The translations under genes and the position numbers were made by a program. From the NCBI RefSeq assembly GCF_013407145.1, contig NZ_CP026993.1, forward strand, positions 248,001 through 312,000: a stretch of 64,000 nt of DNA. Reading direction: 5' to 3'. The notes below the pieces were generated by a model. The model did no database searches. It saw only the letters and a program-made list of their open reading frames with translations, and was not told the DNA's origin. Each line of letters opens with the position of its first letter. The first letter of the stretch is position 1. The DNA comes from Nitrosopumilus cobalaminigenes (lineage in GTDB: Archaea; Thermoproteota; Nitrososphaeria; Nitrososphaerales; Nitrosopumilaceae). Shown in pieces: positions 1 to 7,864 of this stretch.

Positions 1-154
1 ATCAAGAGGTGCACATGCAAGAACTGATTTCCCAAAACGTGATGACGCCAACTTTTTACATCACACTCTTGCTTATTATGATCCAAACGGACCAATTATG
101 AAAACCCATCCAGTTACAATTACTAAATATCAGCCAGTGGAGAGGAAATACTAG
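1..154 (+). CDS. sdhA: Succinate dehydrogenase flavoprotein subunit, C-terminal end (partial)
   Basis: Only the last 50 codons are in the window; the frame is open from base 2 and stops with TAG at 152-154. The visible tail begins SRGAHARTDFPKRDD and ends near YQPVERKY. An R-G-A-H-x-R-x-D-F-P-x-R-D-D segment is typical of the C-terminal domain of SdhA/FrdA flavoproteins, which oxidise succinate and pass electrons to SdhB. The next gene starts one base after this stop and SdhC, SdhD and SdhB follow, so operon context supports the call strongly. The 5' part lies outside the window. Confidence 0.85.
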   Translation, partial: SRGAHARTDFPKRDDANFLHHTLAYYDPNGPIMKTHPVTITKYQPVERKY

Positions 155-586
155 ATGCCTAAAGATGATCATAGAGAAGGTATTGGTGGAATGATTAATC
201 CACGTAGATATGGAATTGAACGTGTTGCATATTTGTTAATGAGAATAAGTGGATTGGGATTATTAGCATATTTTATTGGTCATATTTATGAAACAAGTAA
301 TATCCTAAGAGGAAAAGTTGGTTGGAATGAATTTATGGCAATGATATCCACCACTGAAGGACATATCATTATGTCCATTGTAATTGCAATGTGTGTATTT
401 CATACTGTAAATGGTGTTAGAGTAATGTTGGGACATGGTGGAGTTGGCGTAGGTACACCTGCAAGACCTGATTATCCATATGATCCTGCATCCCAAAATT
501 ATAGACATAAAATAGGAATTTACTCTGCAATGGTTCTTGCAGCCATTGCAATGATGTATGGTATAGCGGTAATGTTTGGTGAATAA
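155..586 (+). CDS. sdhC: Succinate dehydrogenase membrane anchor, SdhC-like
   Basis: 143 aa with three predicted membrane helices, at about residues 24-46, 70-95 and 118-141, separated by polar loops. The first helix carries an R-I-S-G-x-G segment followed by G-H-I-Y, and the second carries F-H-T-V-N-G-x-R; such R/S/H positions are typical of quinone- and haem-binding SDH cytochrome b subunits. It starts with ATG directly after the sdhA stop and is followed one base later by sdhD. Role by family and context: anchors SdhAB in the membrane and passes electrons to quinone. Archaeal anchors diverge widely, so the C/D assignment rests on gene order. Confidence 0.8.
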   Translation: MPKDDHREGIGGMINPRRYGIERVAYLLMRISGLGLLAYFIGHIYETSNILRGKVGWNEFMAMISTTEGHIIMSIVIAMCVFHTVNGVRVMLGHGGVGVGTPARPDYPYDPASQNYRHKIGIYSAMVLAAIAMMYGIAVMFGE

Positions 587-587
587 A

Positions 588-932
588 ATGAGAGAAAGCA
601 CAATTATGAAAATTCACTATGGGACTGCTTTAGCAGCTGTGGCTTTAGTTGCAGTTCATATTTTGATGCGTCTTACAATGAACTATGCTGAGTCTCTAGA
701 ATATGAGAATGTACTTGCTAATTACAAATTTATTCCATATGCTATCATGTTAGAACTAATTCTAATTTTATTATCTGTTCATGGATTTAATGGGCTAAGA
801 GTAATCTTACTTGAACTAAAACAAGGAAGAATGTATGAAAAAGCAGTCTCTTATGGATGCCTTGCAGGAATGATTGGATTAATAGCCTACGGCTCAAGAA
901 CAATTATTATGACAAACATGGGGATGGTATAG
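588..932 (+). CDS. sdhD: Succinate dehydrogenase membrane anchor, SdhD-like
   Basis: 114 aa with three predicted membrane helices, at about residues 9-27, 47-70 and 85-108. The second helix contains L-S-V-H-G-F-N-G-L-R, closely resembling the V-F-H-T-V-N-G-V-R segment of the neighbouring SdhC-like protein, so the two anchors look like diverged relatives. The ATG at 588, one base after the sdhC stop, is preferred over an in-frame TTG at 576 inside the sdhC coding sequence. SdhB follows with a 2-bp gap, which argues for one operon and a four-subunit complex. Confidence 0.8.
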   Translation: MRESTIMKIHYGTALAAVALVAVHILMRLTMNYAESLEYENVLANYKFIPYAIMLELILILLSVHGFNGLRVILLELKQGRMYEKAVSYGCLAGMIGLIAYGSRTIIMTNMGMV

Positions 933-934
933 GA

Positions 935-1690
935 ATGGCACAAGTTTCTAGTATTTCAAATGAACAATCTCCCACAGCAAAATCTATCATTCTTAAAATT
1001 TCAAGATTCAATCCAGAACATGATGAGTCAAGTGGATTCATGGAATTTAATATAAAATATGAAAAATGGACAACTGTTCTAGAGGCTATTCTTGATGTGA
1101 AAAAACATTTTGATCATTCTGTTGCAGTTAGATATTCCTGTAGACAAGCTACATGCGGATCTTGTGGAATGATAATAAATGGAAAACCAAAATTAGCATG
1201 TTTTACAAAAATTAGTGAATTAGATTCTAATGTTGTTACAGTTGAACCAATGAATAATTTTCCAGTAATTCGTGATTTGGCTGTTAAATTTGAACAATTA
1301 TTTGATACTCATCAAAAAATTAAACCATATTTGATTCGTGATGATACTGAATTAGTATCTGATGAAAAAGAATTTTTACAATCTCCAGAAGAAGTAGAAC
1401 AATACATCCAATTTGCAAATTGTATCAAATGTGGTCTATGTAATTCTGCATGTCCTACAATGGCAACTGATTCTTCTTTTGTTGGGCCTCAAGCATTAGC
1501 TCAAGCATATCGTTACGTTGCTGATAGTAGAGATAAAGGTAAAGACTCTAGACTAAAAATAATTGATGACTCTCACGGTATTTGGAGATGTCATTTCGCT
1601 GGTTCTTGTAGTCAAGTGTGTCCAAAAGGTGTTGATCCTGCAATGGGAATTCAACTACTTAGAGGCTATATGCTAGGTTTTAGAAGTTAA
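935..1690 (+). CDS. sdhB: Succinate dehydrogenase iron-sulfur subunit
   Basis: 251 aa. The N-terminal ferredoxin domain has C69, C74, C77 and C89, the set for the [2Fe-2S] cluster. The C-terminal domain has C163-x2-C-x2-C-x3-CP and then C219-x5-C-x3-CP, the pattern for the [4Fe-4S] and [3Fe-4S] clusters. The protein transfers electrons from the SdhA flavin to quinone at the SdhC/D anchors. The ATG at 935 is chosen because it lies just after the sdhD stop; the reading frame is open further upstream but overlaps sdhD. The 3' end overlaps the stop of the convergent gene by 4 bp. Confidence 0.93.
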   Translation: MAQVSSISNEQSPTAKSIILKISRFNPEHDESSGFMEFNIKYEKWTTVLEAILDVKKHFDHSVAVRYSCRQATCGSCGMIINGKPKLACFTKISELDSNVVTVEPMNNFPVIRDLAVKFEQLFDTHQKIKPYLIRDDTELVSDEKEFLQSPEEVEQYIQFANCIKCGLCNSACPTMATDSSFVGPQALAQAYRYVADSRDKGKDSRLKIIDDSHGIWRCHFAGSCSQVCPKGVDPAMGIQLLRGYMLGFRS

Positions 1691-2010
1691 CCTAATTTTT
1701 TTGGATTAGGACTATTGTTTACTTGGTTGTTGATTTGTTCTGCCATAAAGTGATTTGACACATTCACTTTCACATCTTTCACTCCATCTACTTTCAATAG
1801 ATTATCGTGAACATCTTGACAAATCTTAAAACCAAACACTGCTGGACAGAACGGACTGGTAAGATGTAAATCAACTTTGACATTACTATCGTTGATATCA
1901 ACTTCATCAATTAATTCCAATTCCACGATTGATGTGTTAATTTCTGGATCTACAATCTTTGATAGCTCATCAAATATTTTCACTCTCATCAGTTTGATAT
2001 CTTGGCTCAT
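1687..2010 (-). CDS. MIP18/SufT-type (DUF59) iron-sulfur assembly protein
   Basis: 107 aa from the ATG at 2010. Sequence features fit the DUF59/MIP18 family: an N-terminal helix followed by L-S-K-I-V-D-P-E-I (a D-P-E motif), a strand ending V-D-L-H-L-T-S-P-F-C-P, and a final strand V-K-D-V-K-V-N-V. The Cys in the S-P-F-C-P loop is the conserved reactive cysteine of this family, which helps insert Fe-S clusters into target proteins. A longer start at 2043 is possible, but it would place the palindromic TATA box at 2031-2038 inside the gene. With the 2010 start that box lies about 25 bp upstream, as expected for a leaderless mRNA. Its position next to the Fe-S-rich SDH operon fits. Confidence 0.8.
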   Translation of the reverse strand: MSQDIKLMRVKIFDELSKIVDPEINTSIVELELIDEVDINDSNVKVDLHLTSPFCPAVFGFKICQDVHDNLLKVDGVKDVKVNVSNHFMAEQINNQVNNSPNPKKLG

Positions 2011-2030
2011 GTCGTGAAAACCATTGTTGC

Positions 2031-2038
2031 TATATATA
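2031..2038. promoter_or_regulatory. Symmetric TATA box shared by the DUF59 gene and argH
   Basis: The sequence tatatata is a perfect palindrome. Its centre lies about 24.5 bp from the ATG of the minus-strand DUF59 gene (2010) and 25.5 bp from the ATG of argH on the plus strand (2060). Both distances fit an archaeal TATA box driving leaderless transcription, so one element may serve both directions. Flanking BRE-like bases were not decisive by eye. Confidence 0.6.
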
Positions 2039-2059
2039 ACCATTATAGAACCTTAGGTA

Positions 2060-3520
2060 ATGTATCGTTCTCGTCTTGGTACTGATTTGAGTGATATTAC
2101 TTTGGATTATGTTTCATCAATTGATGATGATGCTGAAATAGCCATGTATGATATTCTTGGAAGTCAAGCGCATGCTTTGATGCTGTTTCAAAAAAACATT
2201 ATCACAAAAAATGATGCAAAAAAAATCTTAACTGCTTTAGAGAATTTAAAAAATGAAAAATTTGATGCTTCTTCTGGAGCAGAAGATATTCACGAATTAA
2301 TTGAAACATTGGTGATAAAGAAAGCTGGAATGGCAAGCGGTGGAAAAATGCATACTGCAAGATCACGAAATGATCAAGTTGTTTTAGATATTAGAATGAA
2401 AATTAGAGATGACATCAATATTCTATGTAATTGTCTTTTAGATACAATTGAAGCCTTGGTATCTGTGGCTAAAAATCATCAAAAAACCATCATGCCACTT
2501 TACACACATCTTCAACAAGCTCAAGCAGGGCTTTTTTCACATTATCTTTTAGCTCATGCTGATGTTTTAACTCGAGATTTTGAGAGACTGTATAATACGT
2601 TTGAACGAATTAACCATAGTCCCCTTGGAGCAGGACCTGTTGGAGGTACAAGTATTCCAATTGACAGACATAGCACAGCAAAGATGTTGGGTTTTGATGG
2701 CCTTGTTGAAAATTCTATTGATGCTACAAGTACACGTGATTTTGTAGCAGAGTATGTTGCAATGGTTGCTATTTTAATGACAAATCTTAGTAAGATTTCT
2801 GAAGATTTTGTAATTTGGTCTACATCTGAATTTTCTTTCATTGAACTTTCAGATGAATTTACGTCTCCATCAAGTGTAATGCCTCAAAAAAAGAATCCAG
2901 ATATTTTAGAATTAACAAGAGGTAAAACTGCAGAAATTATTGGAAATCTAACTGCAATTCTAACAACTGTCAAAGGTTTAGCATCTGGATATGGACGTGA
3001 TTTACAACAAATAAAATCCTCAATTTGGTCTACATCAAAAATTTCTATTAGTGCTTTGTTAATTTTAAAATCAATTCTTCTAACTTTAAAAGTCAATGAA
3101 AAACAAATGAAAAAAATAACTGAATCAAGTAATCTTATAGCTTTAGATATTGCTGAGAAATTAGTTCAAGAAGGAATTCCGTTTAGAGTAACACACAAAA
3201 TCTCTGGAACTTTGGTTCAATTAGCTCATATTTCAAAAAAACCAATATCCAAATTAACTTTGTCAGAAATTAAAAAATCTGTGGCTGGAACTAAAGTTGA
3301 TCCTAAAATTGTCTCAAAAATTATATCTACAACCACTGTTGTTTCTTCATTAAAAGACAGGACCTCACTGGGTTCTTCAGGATATGATGAACAAAAACGC
3401 ATGATTTCTGATAGAACTCAAAAAATCAATCAGTATAGAAATGATGTATCTCAAAGAGAAAATAAGATCACTTTGTCAATTAGTGATTTAACAAAACAAA
3501 TCAACATAATTCTTGAATGA
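2060..3520 (+). CDS. argH: Argininosuccinate lyase
   Basis: 486 aa, close to the usual length of about 460-490. It belongs to the fumarase/aspartase superfamily and cleaves argininosuccinate to arginine and fumarate, the last step of arginine synthesis. The superfamily signature S-S-V-M-P-Q-K-K-N-P-D lies near residues 272-283. Other conserved blocks are D-I-H near residue 79, A-R-S-R-N-D-Q near 105, and T-H-L-Q-Q-A-Q near 153. The ATG at 2060 sits about 25 bp from a TATA box, so the mRNA is probably leaderless. No other arg gene is adjacent. Confidence 0.95.
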   Translation: MYRSRLGTDLSDITLDYVSSIDDDAEIAMYDILGSQAHALMLFQKNIITKNDAKKILTALENLKNEKFDASSGAEDIHELIETLVIKKAGMASGGKMHTARSRNDQVVLDIRMKIRDDINILCNCLLDTIEALVSVAKNHQKTIMPLYTHLQQAQAGLFSHYLLAHADVLTRDFERLYNTFERINHSPLGAGPVGGTSIPIDRHSTAKMLGFDGLVENSIDATSTRDFVAEYVAMVAILMTNLSKISEDFVIWSTSEFSFIELSDEFTSPSSVMPQKKNPDILELTRGKTAEIIGNLTAILTTVKGLASGYGRDLQQIKSSIWSTSKISISALLILKSILLTLKVNEKQMKKITESSNLIALDIAEKLVQEGIPFRVTHKISGTLVQLAHISKKPISKLTLSEIKKSVAGTKVDPKIVSKIISTTTVVSSLKDRTSLGSSGYDEQKRMISDRTQKINQYRNDVSQRENKITLSISDLTKQINIILE

Positions 3521-3536
3521 ATAAAGTAAAAGAGAG

Positions 3537-3610
3537 CGGGTCTAAAGGGATTCGGACCCTTGACAACCGGATTAAAAGTCCGGTGCGCTACCTGGCTGCG
3601 CCATAGACCC
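3537..3610 (-). tRNA. tRNA-Lys (TTT)
   Basis: Read on the minus strand, a 7-bp acceptor stem GGGTCTA/TAGACCC encloses normal D, anticodon and T arms. The anticodon stem CCGGA/TCCGG has the loop CTTTTAA, giving anticodon TTT. The T loop is TCCGAAT. The discriminator base is G and no CCA is encoded. There is no intron. A TATA-like ctgtataatt lies about 25 bp upstream at 3629-3638. Confidence 0.93.
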
Positions 3611-3706
3611 TCGTAAAAAATGCTTTAACTGTATAATTTAGTCTTTTACAAAATCTAATGTTGTGACAGAAACTTTTAATCTGGCAGTTTGACTCAATGA
3701 AATTGT

Positions 3707-3784
3707 GCCCTTGTAGTATAGCCCGGTCTAGAATTCGGCCCTGTCACGGCTGAGACGCGTGTTCAAATCCCGCCGAGGGCGCCA
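3707..3784 (+). tRNA. tRNA-Asp (GTC), CCA encoded
   Basis: Acceptor stem GCCCTTG/CGAGGGC (one G-T pair), anticodon stem CGGCC/GGCTG with loop CTGTCAC giving anticodon GTC, T loop TTCAAAT. The discriminator G is followed by genomic CCA at 3782-3784. One pair of the T stem (GCGTG against CCCGC) is a T-C mismatch, which is unusual. A TATA-like tttaat lies about 30 bp upstream. No intron. Confidence 0.9.
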
Positions 3785-3920
3785 TTATTTCTATTTCATT
3801 GATAGATGTTCATTTTACATCCGATCAAAATAAAATTCTCAGAAAATATTCTTGAATTAGGATAGTTTGAAGATGAATCTCACAAGAATATTAAAATTCA
3901 GGGAATTTTAGTGAAATTTG

Positions 3921-4640
3921 TTGTCTGAAGAGAAAAAAGAATCTGAAGTCGAAGTAAAACCTACTGAAGATTCAACATCTGAAAAACCATCTTCAGATGA
4001 AACTGTAAAAGCAGCTGAAGAAGCAAAAGCAGCTGAAGAAGCAAAAGCAGCTGAAGAAGCAACATTAAAAGCTGAAGCAGCAGCTAAAGCTGTTGAAGAA
4101 GCAGAACTTGCAGTAAAGGAGGCTCTTGCAAAAGCTGAAGCAGCTAAAGCTGAAGCAGAAGCAGCAGCTGAAGAAGAATACAAAGCAATAGCAGCTGAAG
4201 TAAAAGCAGATGCAGCAGCAAAATCAGATTATACATTTAAGAGACAAGGTGAAGAAATTTTTAGACGAGATATGGGGGAACCTGAATTCTGGTTAGAAAA
4301 GGAAGACCGATTCCCAAGACCAATTCTTTCAGCAGATGAACAAGAATCACTTACTAGAATCGCTGAAATTCCACAAGATCAAACTCCTGCATATATTCCT
4401 GAACATGTTCTTAGTCCTGAATTTGAAGGTGTTTCAAATTATGAACGTGGTGTTGATTCCTTTTTAGAAGAAACCAAACAAAAACTTGAACAATTAAAAA
4501 ATAATCCTGATGCAACTGAAAAAGAAATTAAAGAAACTGAAAATGAAATTATTTACTTGGAATCCTTACATGAAAATTTCTATCTTGGAATGAATGTATT
4601 TAGAACTGCAAAAGGCGGACGTGACAAAATTAGTGCTTAA
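3921..4640 (+). CDS. Ala/Glu-rich coiled-coil protein, function unknown
   Basis: 239 aa. Residues about 1-30 are acidic and Ser/Pro/Glu-rich. Residues about 30-100 are a long Ala-Lys-Glu helix containing tandem copies of A-A-E-E-A-K, almost certainly coiled coil. Residues about 105-239 form a less repetitive domain with F-K-R-Q-G-E-E-I-F-R-R-D and F-W-L-E-K-E-D-R-F-P-R-P segments and a second predicted helix pair near 185-220. I do not recognise the family. The start is one of two adjacent TTG codons (3918 or 3921). An AT-rich TATA-like stretch lies around 3890-3897. The GluTR-like gene follows after 11 bp, so the two are probably co-transcribed and may act together. Confidence 0.75.
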   Translation: MSEEKKESEVEVKPTEDSTSEKPSSDETVKAAEEAKAAEEAKAAEEATLKAEAAAKAVEEAELAVKEALAKAEAAKAEAEAAAEEEYKAIAAEVKADAAAKSDYTFKRQGEEIFRRDMGEPEFWLEKEDRFPRPILSADEQESLTRIAEIPQDQTPAYIPEHVLSPEFEGVSNYERGVDSFLEETKQKLEQLKNNPDATEKEIKETENEIIYLESLHENFYLGMNVFRTAKGGRDKISA

Positions 4641-4651
4641 TGGTGATATGA

Positions 4652-5728
4652 TTGGGTGAAATTAGATTTGATGTATTGAATGCAAGAGTTACATTCAAGA
4701 ATGTACCTTTACATACGTTATCTAAATTTACTTTCAAAGATGTGAATGCTGCATGTGCAGAATTTAAAAAAATTGATGGTGTTGATGAATGTATTATTAT
4801 TCAAACTGCAAGTAGAGTTGAAATATTTACAGTAAGTAATGTTGAAATCGATGATTCTCCAGATGCAAGAAGAGTAGAAGGTAAAACACTTGTGTTAAAC
4901 CAAATTAAAGACACTTGGGTATCTTTATCATCTTTAGAACAAATTGATATAGATCACTTTGATCAAACTCTTGAAGTTTACAAAGGTGATGATGTATATC
5001 TACATCTATTACGATTAGCATCTGGATTAGACTCTGTAGTTGTTGGAAAACAAGAAATTTTTGATGAAATAGTTCAATCTCTGTCAAATGCAAAAGATGC
5101 TGGTGTATCTGGAAATATTCTCAATAAATTATTTGATAGTGTAATTCGTTTAGCCATTAGAATGAGAGATACTACTGGAATTTCTAAAGATGTAATTTCA
5201 TTAGGTGATATTGCAGTAAAATTAGTTGATGAAAAAGCCGGTCTTGATTCCAAGAAAAAAGTACTTGTGATAGGAACTGGTGAGCCTGCAGCCATGCTTG
5301 CAAAAACTCTAAACAAAAAAGGTATTGCATTTGATGTTACTAGTAGAAGTTTAGACCGTGCAACTGGTTTCACAACAATTCTTGGTGGAACTCCTGTTGA
5401 TTTTGATGCTGTTTTAGCAGGATTTGATAAATATGATATTATCTTCGTTGCGACAACTTCTGATTATTTTTTAATCACATATGAAAGAATTAGATTGATA
5501 ATGGAAGAAAAGAAAAAAGGAACTCTTATTCTTGATTTATCAGATCCAAGAACTGTTGATGAAGGAATAACTGCACTACCTGGAATCAAATTGTTGTTCA
5601 GAGATCAGATTGCAGAACTTTATGAAGAAAGTGTAAAAGCTAGAGTTGGAATTGTTCCTGCAGTAGAGAAAATCATTGAAAAAGAACTACCTGTTTTATC
5701 TGCTAGAATGAAAAGACTAGATGCTTAA
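4652..5728 (+). CDS. Glutamyl-tRNA reductase-like protein, catalytic Cys missing
   Basis: 358 aa, related to HemA/GluTR, which reduces glutamyl-tRNA to glutamate-1-semialdehyde for tetrapyrrole synthesis. Family blocks are visible: Q-T-x-S-R-V-E-I at residues 51-58, then H-L-L-R-L-A-S-G-L-D-S-V-V-V-G-K near 113-128, and a Rossmann V-L-V-I-G-T-G-E block near 204-211. The catalytic Cys of the family T-C-N-R-x-E motif is Ala53 here (gca at 4808-4810). The Rossmann fold lacks the usual N-R after the second strand, and the protein ends where the C-terminal dimerisation domain should begin (family usually about 400-460 aa). It may therefore be a non-catalytic paralogue. TTG start preceded by ggtga. 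The partner gene upstream is a coiled-coil protein. Confidence 0.8.
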   Translation: MGEIRFDVLNARVTFKNVPLHTLSKFTFKDVNAACAEFKKIDGVDECIIIQTASRVEIFTVSNVEIDDSPDARRVEGKTLVLNQIKDTWVSLSSLEQIDIDHFDQTLEVYKGDDVYLHLLRLASGLDSVVVGKQEIFDEIVQSLSNAKDAGVSGNILNKLFDSVIRLAIRMRDTTGISKDVISLGDIAVKLVDEKAGLDSKKKVLVIGTGEPAAMLAKTLNKKGIAFDVTSRSLDRATGFTTILGGTPVDFDAVLAGFDKYDIIFVATTSDYFLITYERIRLIMEEKKKGTLILDLSDPRTVDEGITALPGIKLLFRDQIAELYEESVKARVGIVPAVEKIIEKELPVLSARMKRLDA

Positions 5729-5732
5729 TTTA

Positions 5733-5900
5733 CTATAATCCTTGTTTTCTTAAGAGAAACTGCATAACGGCTTCTTTAGAATAATCTATTCCGTGTTCGT
5801 CATCTGTATGGGCTCTAAAATTATCGATTACTTCTTCCATTTCTCCTTCAGCTACAAAATCACACTCAAATCCATAATCATTACACTTGAGTTTTGCCAT
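5733..5900 (-). CDS. DUF1059 family small protein
   Basis: 55 aa from the ATG at 5900. The sequence begins MAKLKCNDYGFECDF and contains two cysteines (C6, C13), an acidic E-G-E-M-E-E helix and a H-x-x-D-E-H-G segment, the pattern of DUF1059 proteins, whose role is unknown but possibly metal-binding. A longer frame starts at 5957, but its extra residues are hydrophobic and overlap a TATA-like box (atataaaaa, 5921-5929) about 25 bp from the 5900 ATG. The gene is convergent with the GluTR-like gene, with a 4-bp gap. Confidence 0.75.
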   Translation of the reverse strand: MAKLKCNDYGFECDFVAEGEMEEVIDNFRAHTDDEHGIDYSKEAVMQFLLRKQGL

Positions 5901-6004
5901 AACTTGGTGAAAAATAATCAATATAAAAATCCACAGGTAAGTAATTAGAAATGACATACATTAGAAATTTCTAATTTAAAATGAACTAAAATTAATTGAA
6001 TTTT

Positions 6005-6847
6005 CTATCCATATGATTCAAACTTGATCCCGAAACTTCCATCTGGTTTTTTCTCATGTTCAGTTACGAATCCTTTAGGACCAAGATACTCAATCACACC
6101 ATCAATTGTTCCTTGATATCCACAAATGTAGATGATGGTGTTATCTGGAGTCAATTCCTCACCCACCATTTCTTCCACTGGTGACAATCCAGATTTTTTA
6201 TCAGGCTTGAAAAATGATTCAACTCTGCCTACATGACCATTCCAAGATCTGTTGAAAAATTCTTTTGGTCTACTAATTGCAGCTCTATATCTGAAATTCC
6301 ATTTGTCTCTTCCCTTTTTTTCACTTTCTAATTCTAGGTCAGTTAACAATCTCTTGTAACTTAATTCATCAACATAACTTGCGCCATGAAGAACAACTAC
6401 TTCTCTTTTATCATTGGTATCGTGAAAATGTTTAGCAAATGCAATGAATGGTGCTAGTCCTGTACCTCCCCCAACACAAATCACTCTTCTGTTATCTTTT
6501 TGCCCATTAGGTAATTTGTCACTAATTTGTAGTGCAGCTCCTGTTGGATCTCCTAGAGATACTTCATCACCAACACTTAGATAAAATAATTCAGTTGTAA
6601 CACGACCTGGAAGTGGTTTTCTAACCCATCTAATTACAAATTCAAAATAATCTCTATTTTCTGCATGCGATGCAATAGAATATGCTCTTCTCACAACTTT
6701 TTTCTCTGCTGGAATTGGAAGGCCTATTGTCAAAAATTGACCTGTTTTGTATTCTGGCATTCCATTTTCTGGAACCAATCTAATTATCACTAAATCTTCT
6801 TTGAGTAACTCCCTATAGACGACCTTTGCTTTCATCTCAGTTACCAT
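6005..6847 (-). CDS. Ferredoxin/flavodoxin-NADP reductase
   Basis: 280 aa. The N-terminal FAD domain has R-R-A-Y-S-I-A-S near residues 53-60 (the R-x-Y-S FAD motif) and a following G-x-V-T-T segment. The C-terminal nucleotide domain has V-G-G-G-T-G-L-A-P-F near 125-134. These place it in the plant/bacterial Fpr family, which exchanges electrons between NADPH and ferredoxin. In an organism with a complex I lacking the NADH module, such an enzyme could supply reduced ferredoxin or NADPH. A TATA-like aaatatattt at 6875-6884 lies 32 bp before the ATG at 6847; an internal ATG at 6835 is also possible. Confidence 0.88.
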   Translation of the reverse strand: MVTEMKAKVVYRELLKEDLVIIRLVPENGMPEYKTGQFLTIGLPIPAEKKVVRRAYSIASHAENRDYFEFVIRWVRKPLPGRVTTELFYLSVGDEVSLGDPTGAALQISDKLPNGQKDNRRVICVGGGTGLAPFIAFAKHFHDTNDKREVVVLHGASYVDELSYKRLLTDLELESEKKGRDKWNFRYRAAISRPKEFFNRSWNGHVGRVESFFKPDKKSGLSPVEEMVGEELTPDNTIIYICGYQGTIDGVIEYLGPKGFVTEHEKKPDGSFGIKFESYG

Positions 6848-6980
6848 ACAAGAAGTTTTTTCCCGACTTTGGTTAAATATATTTCTCTTAGCATATACCT
6901 TGAAAGATCTATTGAAAATTCAAGAATGCTAAATAAATTATCAAACTATTGGCAAAAATTCAATTTTTTATTCTAAAAAC

Positions 6981-7781
6981 TCATTTATTGATTTGTGACA
7001 TTATTTCATCTAAAATTTCCTGATTTGCAGCTGCAATAAAAGAAACTCTTGTCTCATAACTAAGATCTGCATCAAGCGGATTCAGATCTGCATCTAATAG
7101 CATTCCTCCTGCTTCTTTTACAATTACATAACCTGCAGCAATATCTTGGATTCTGATTTTCCCTCGTAAATCAATAAAAATATCCATTAATCCTTTTGCA
7201 AACATTGCCATTTCAAGAGCATTTGCACCAAAATGTCTAGTGTGATTATGATTTTCAAAAATTGGATGTAGTTTATTCATTAATTCAATAGATGAACCAG
7301 ATGTATTGATTCCAACTATTTTGTAAACTGGATCTTTTTTATGTACTTTGATTTGTTTATTGTTAAAAAATGAACCTTTGTTTTTTGATGCCCAATACAT
7401 TTCACCATTTGAAAGATTTGTTATTACGCCATCTGTAATTGAGCTAAGTTTGTTTTCAGTTGCAAATGCTAATGAACTACAGAAAAAAGGAACCCCTCTT
7501 ACTGCATTTGCAGAACCATCAATTGCATCCATAATTACAAATCCTTTTGGTTCATCTGATAATTCAACTCGTCCACATTCTTCACCTAATACTACACATT
7601 CAAAATTAATTTCTTTTAGATAATCTAAAACAGTTTTTTCAGCAACCATGTCTATGTTTCTTGAAATATCTCCTCCTGCTCCAACGCCAAAATCTCCTGC
7701 TGCATCATCTGTTCCAGCAAGATCCTTTACATTTTCATAAATCCTATTCGAAGCTTCACGAAGAATTTCTATAACTTCCAT
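6981..7781 (-). CDS. Inositol monophosphatase / fructose-1,6-bisphosphatase family protein
   Basis: 266 aa. Metal-dependent Li-sensitive phosphatase motifs are clear: G-E-E-C-G near residue 67, D-A-I-D-G-S-A-N near 85-92 (the D-x-I-D-G-T/S motif), and I-Q-D-I-A-A-G near 211-217. In archaea this family often has both inositol-1-phosphatase and fructose-1,6-bisphosphatase activity, so it may serve gluconeogenesis or inositol lipid synthesis. The exact substrate cannot be read from sequence. It stands alone on the minus strand, divergent from the next gene. Confidence 0.85.
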   Translation of the reverse strand: MEVIEILREASNRIYENVKDLAGTDDAAGDFGVGAGGDISRNIDMVAEKTVLDYLKEINFECVVLGEECGRVELSDEPKGFVIMDAIDGSANAVRGVPFFCSSLAFATENKLSSITDGVITNLSNGEMYWASKNKGSFFNNKQIKVHKKDPVYKIVGINTSGSSIELMNKLHPIFENHNHTRHFGANALEMAMFAKGLMDIFIDLRGKIRIQDIAAGYVIVKEAGGMLLDADLNPLDADLSYETRVSFIAAANQEILDEIMSQINK

Positions 7782-7864
7782 ATTGCCAAACTAGTCATTC
7801 GTAATTTAAGTGAAGAAAATATTTCATTTGAAAGCATAAATAACAATAAAGAAGCTAAACGATT

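Noticed and set aside
3790-3830. Small hairpin gatgt...acatc after tRNA-Asp as a riboswitch or sRNA
   Set aside because: Only a 5-bp stem with no further structure; at most a weak terminator.
3908-4183. Ala/Ser-rich ORF on the minus strand
   Set aside because: It is the mirror reading of the Ala/Glu repeat in the plus-strand coiled-coil gene and has no independent support.
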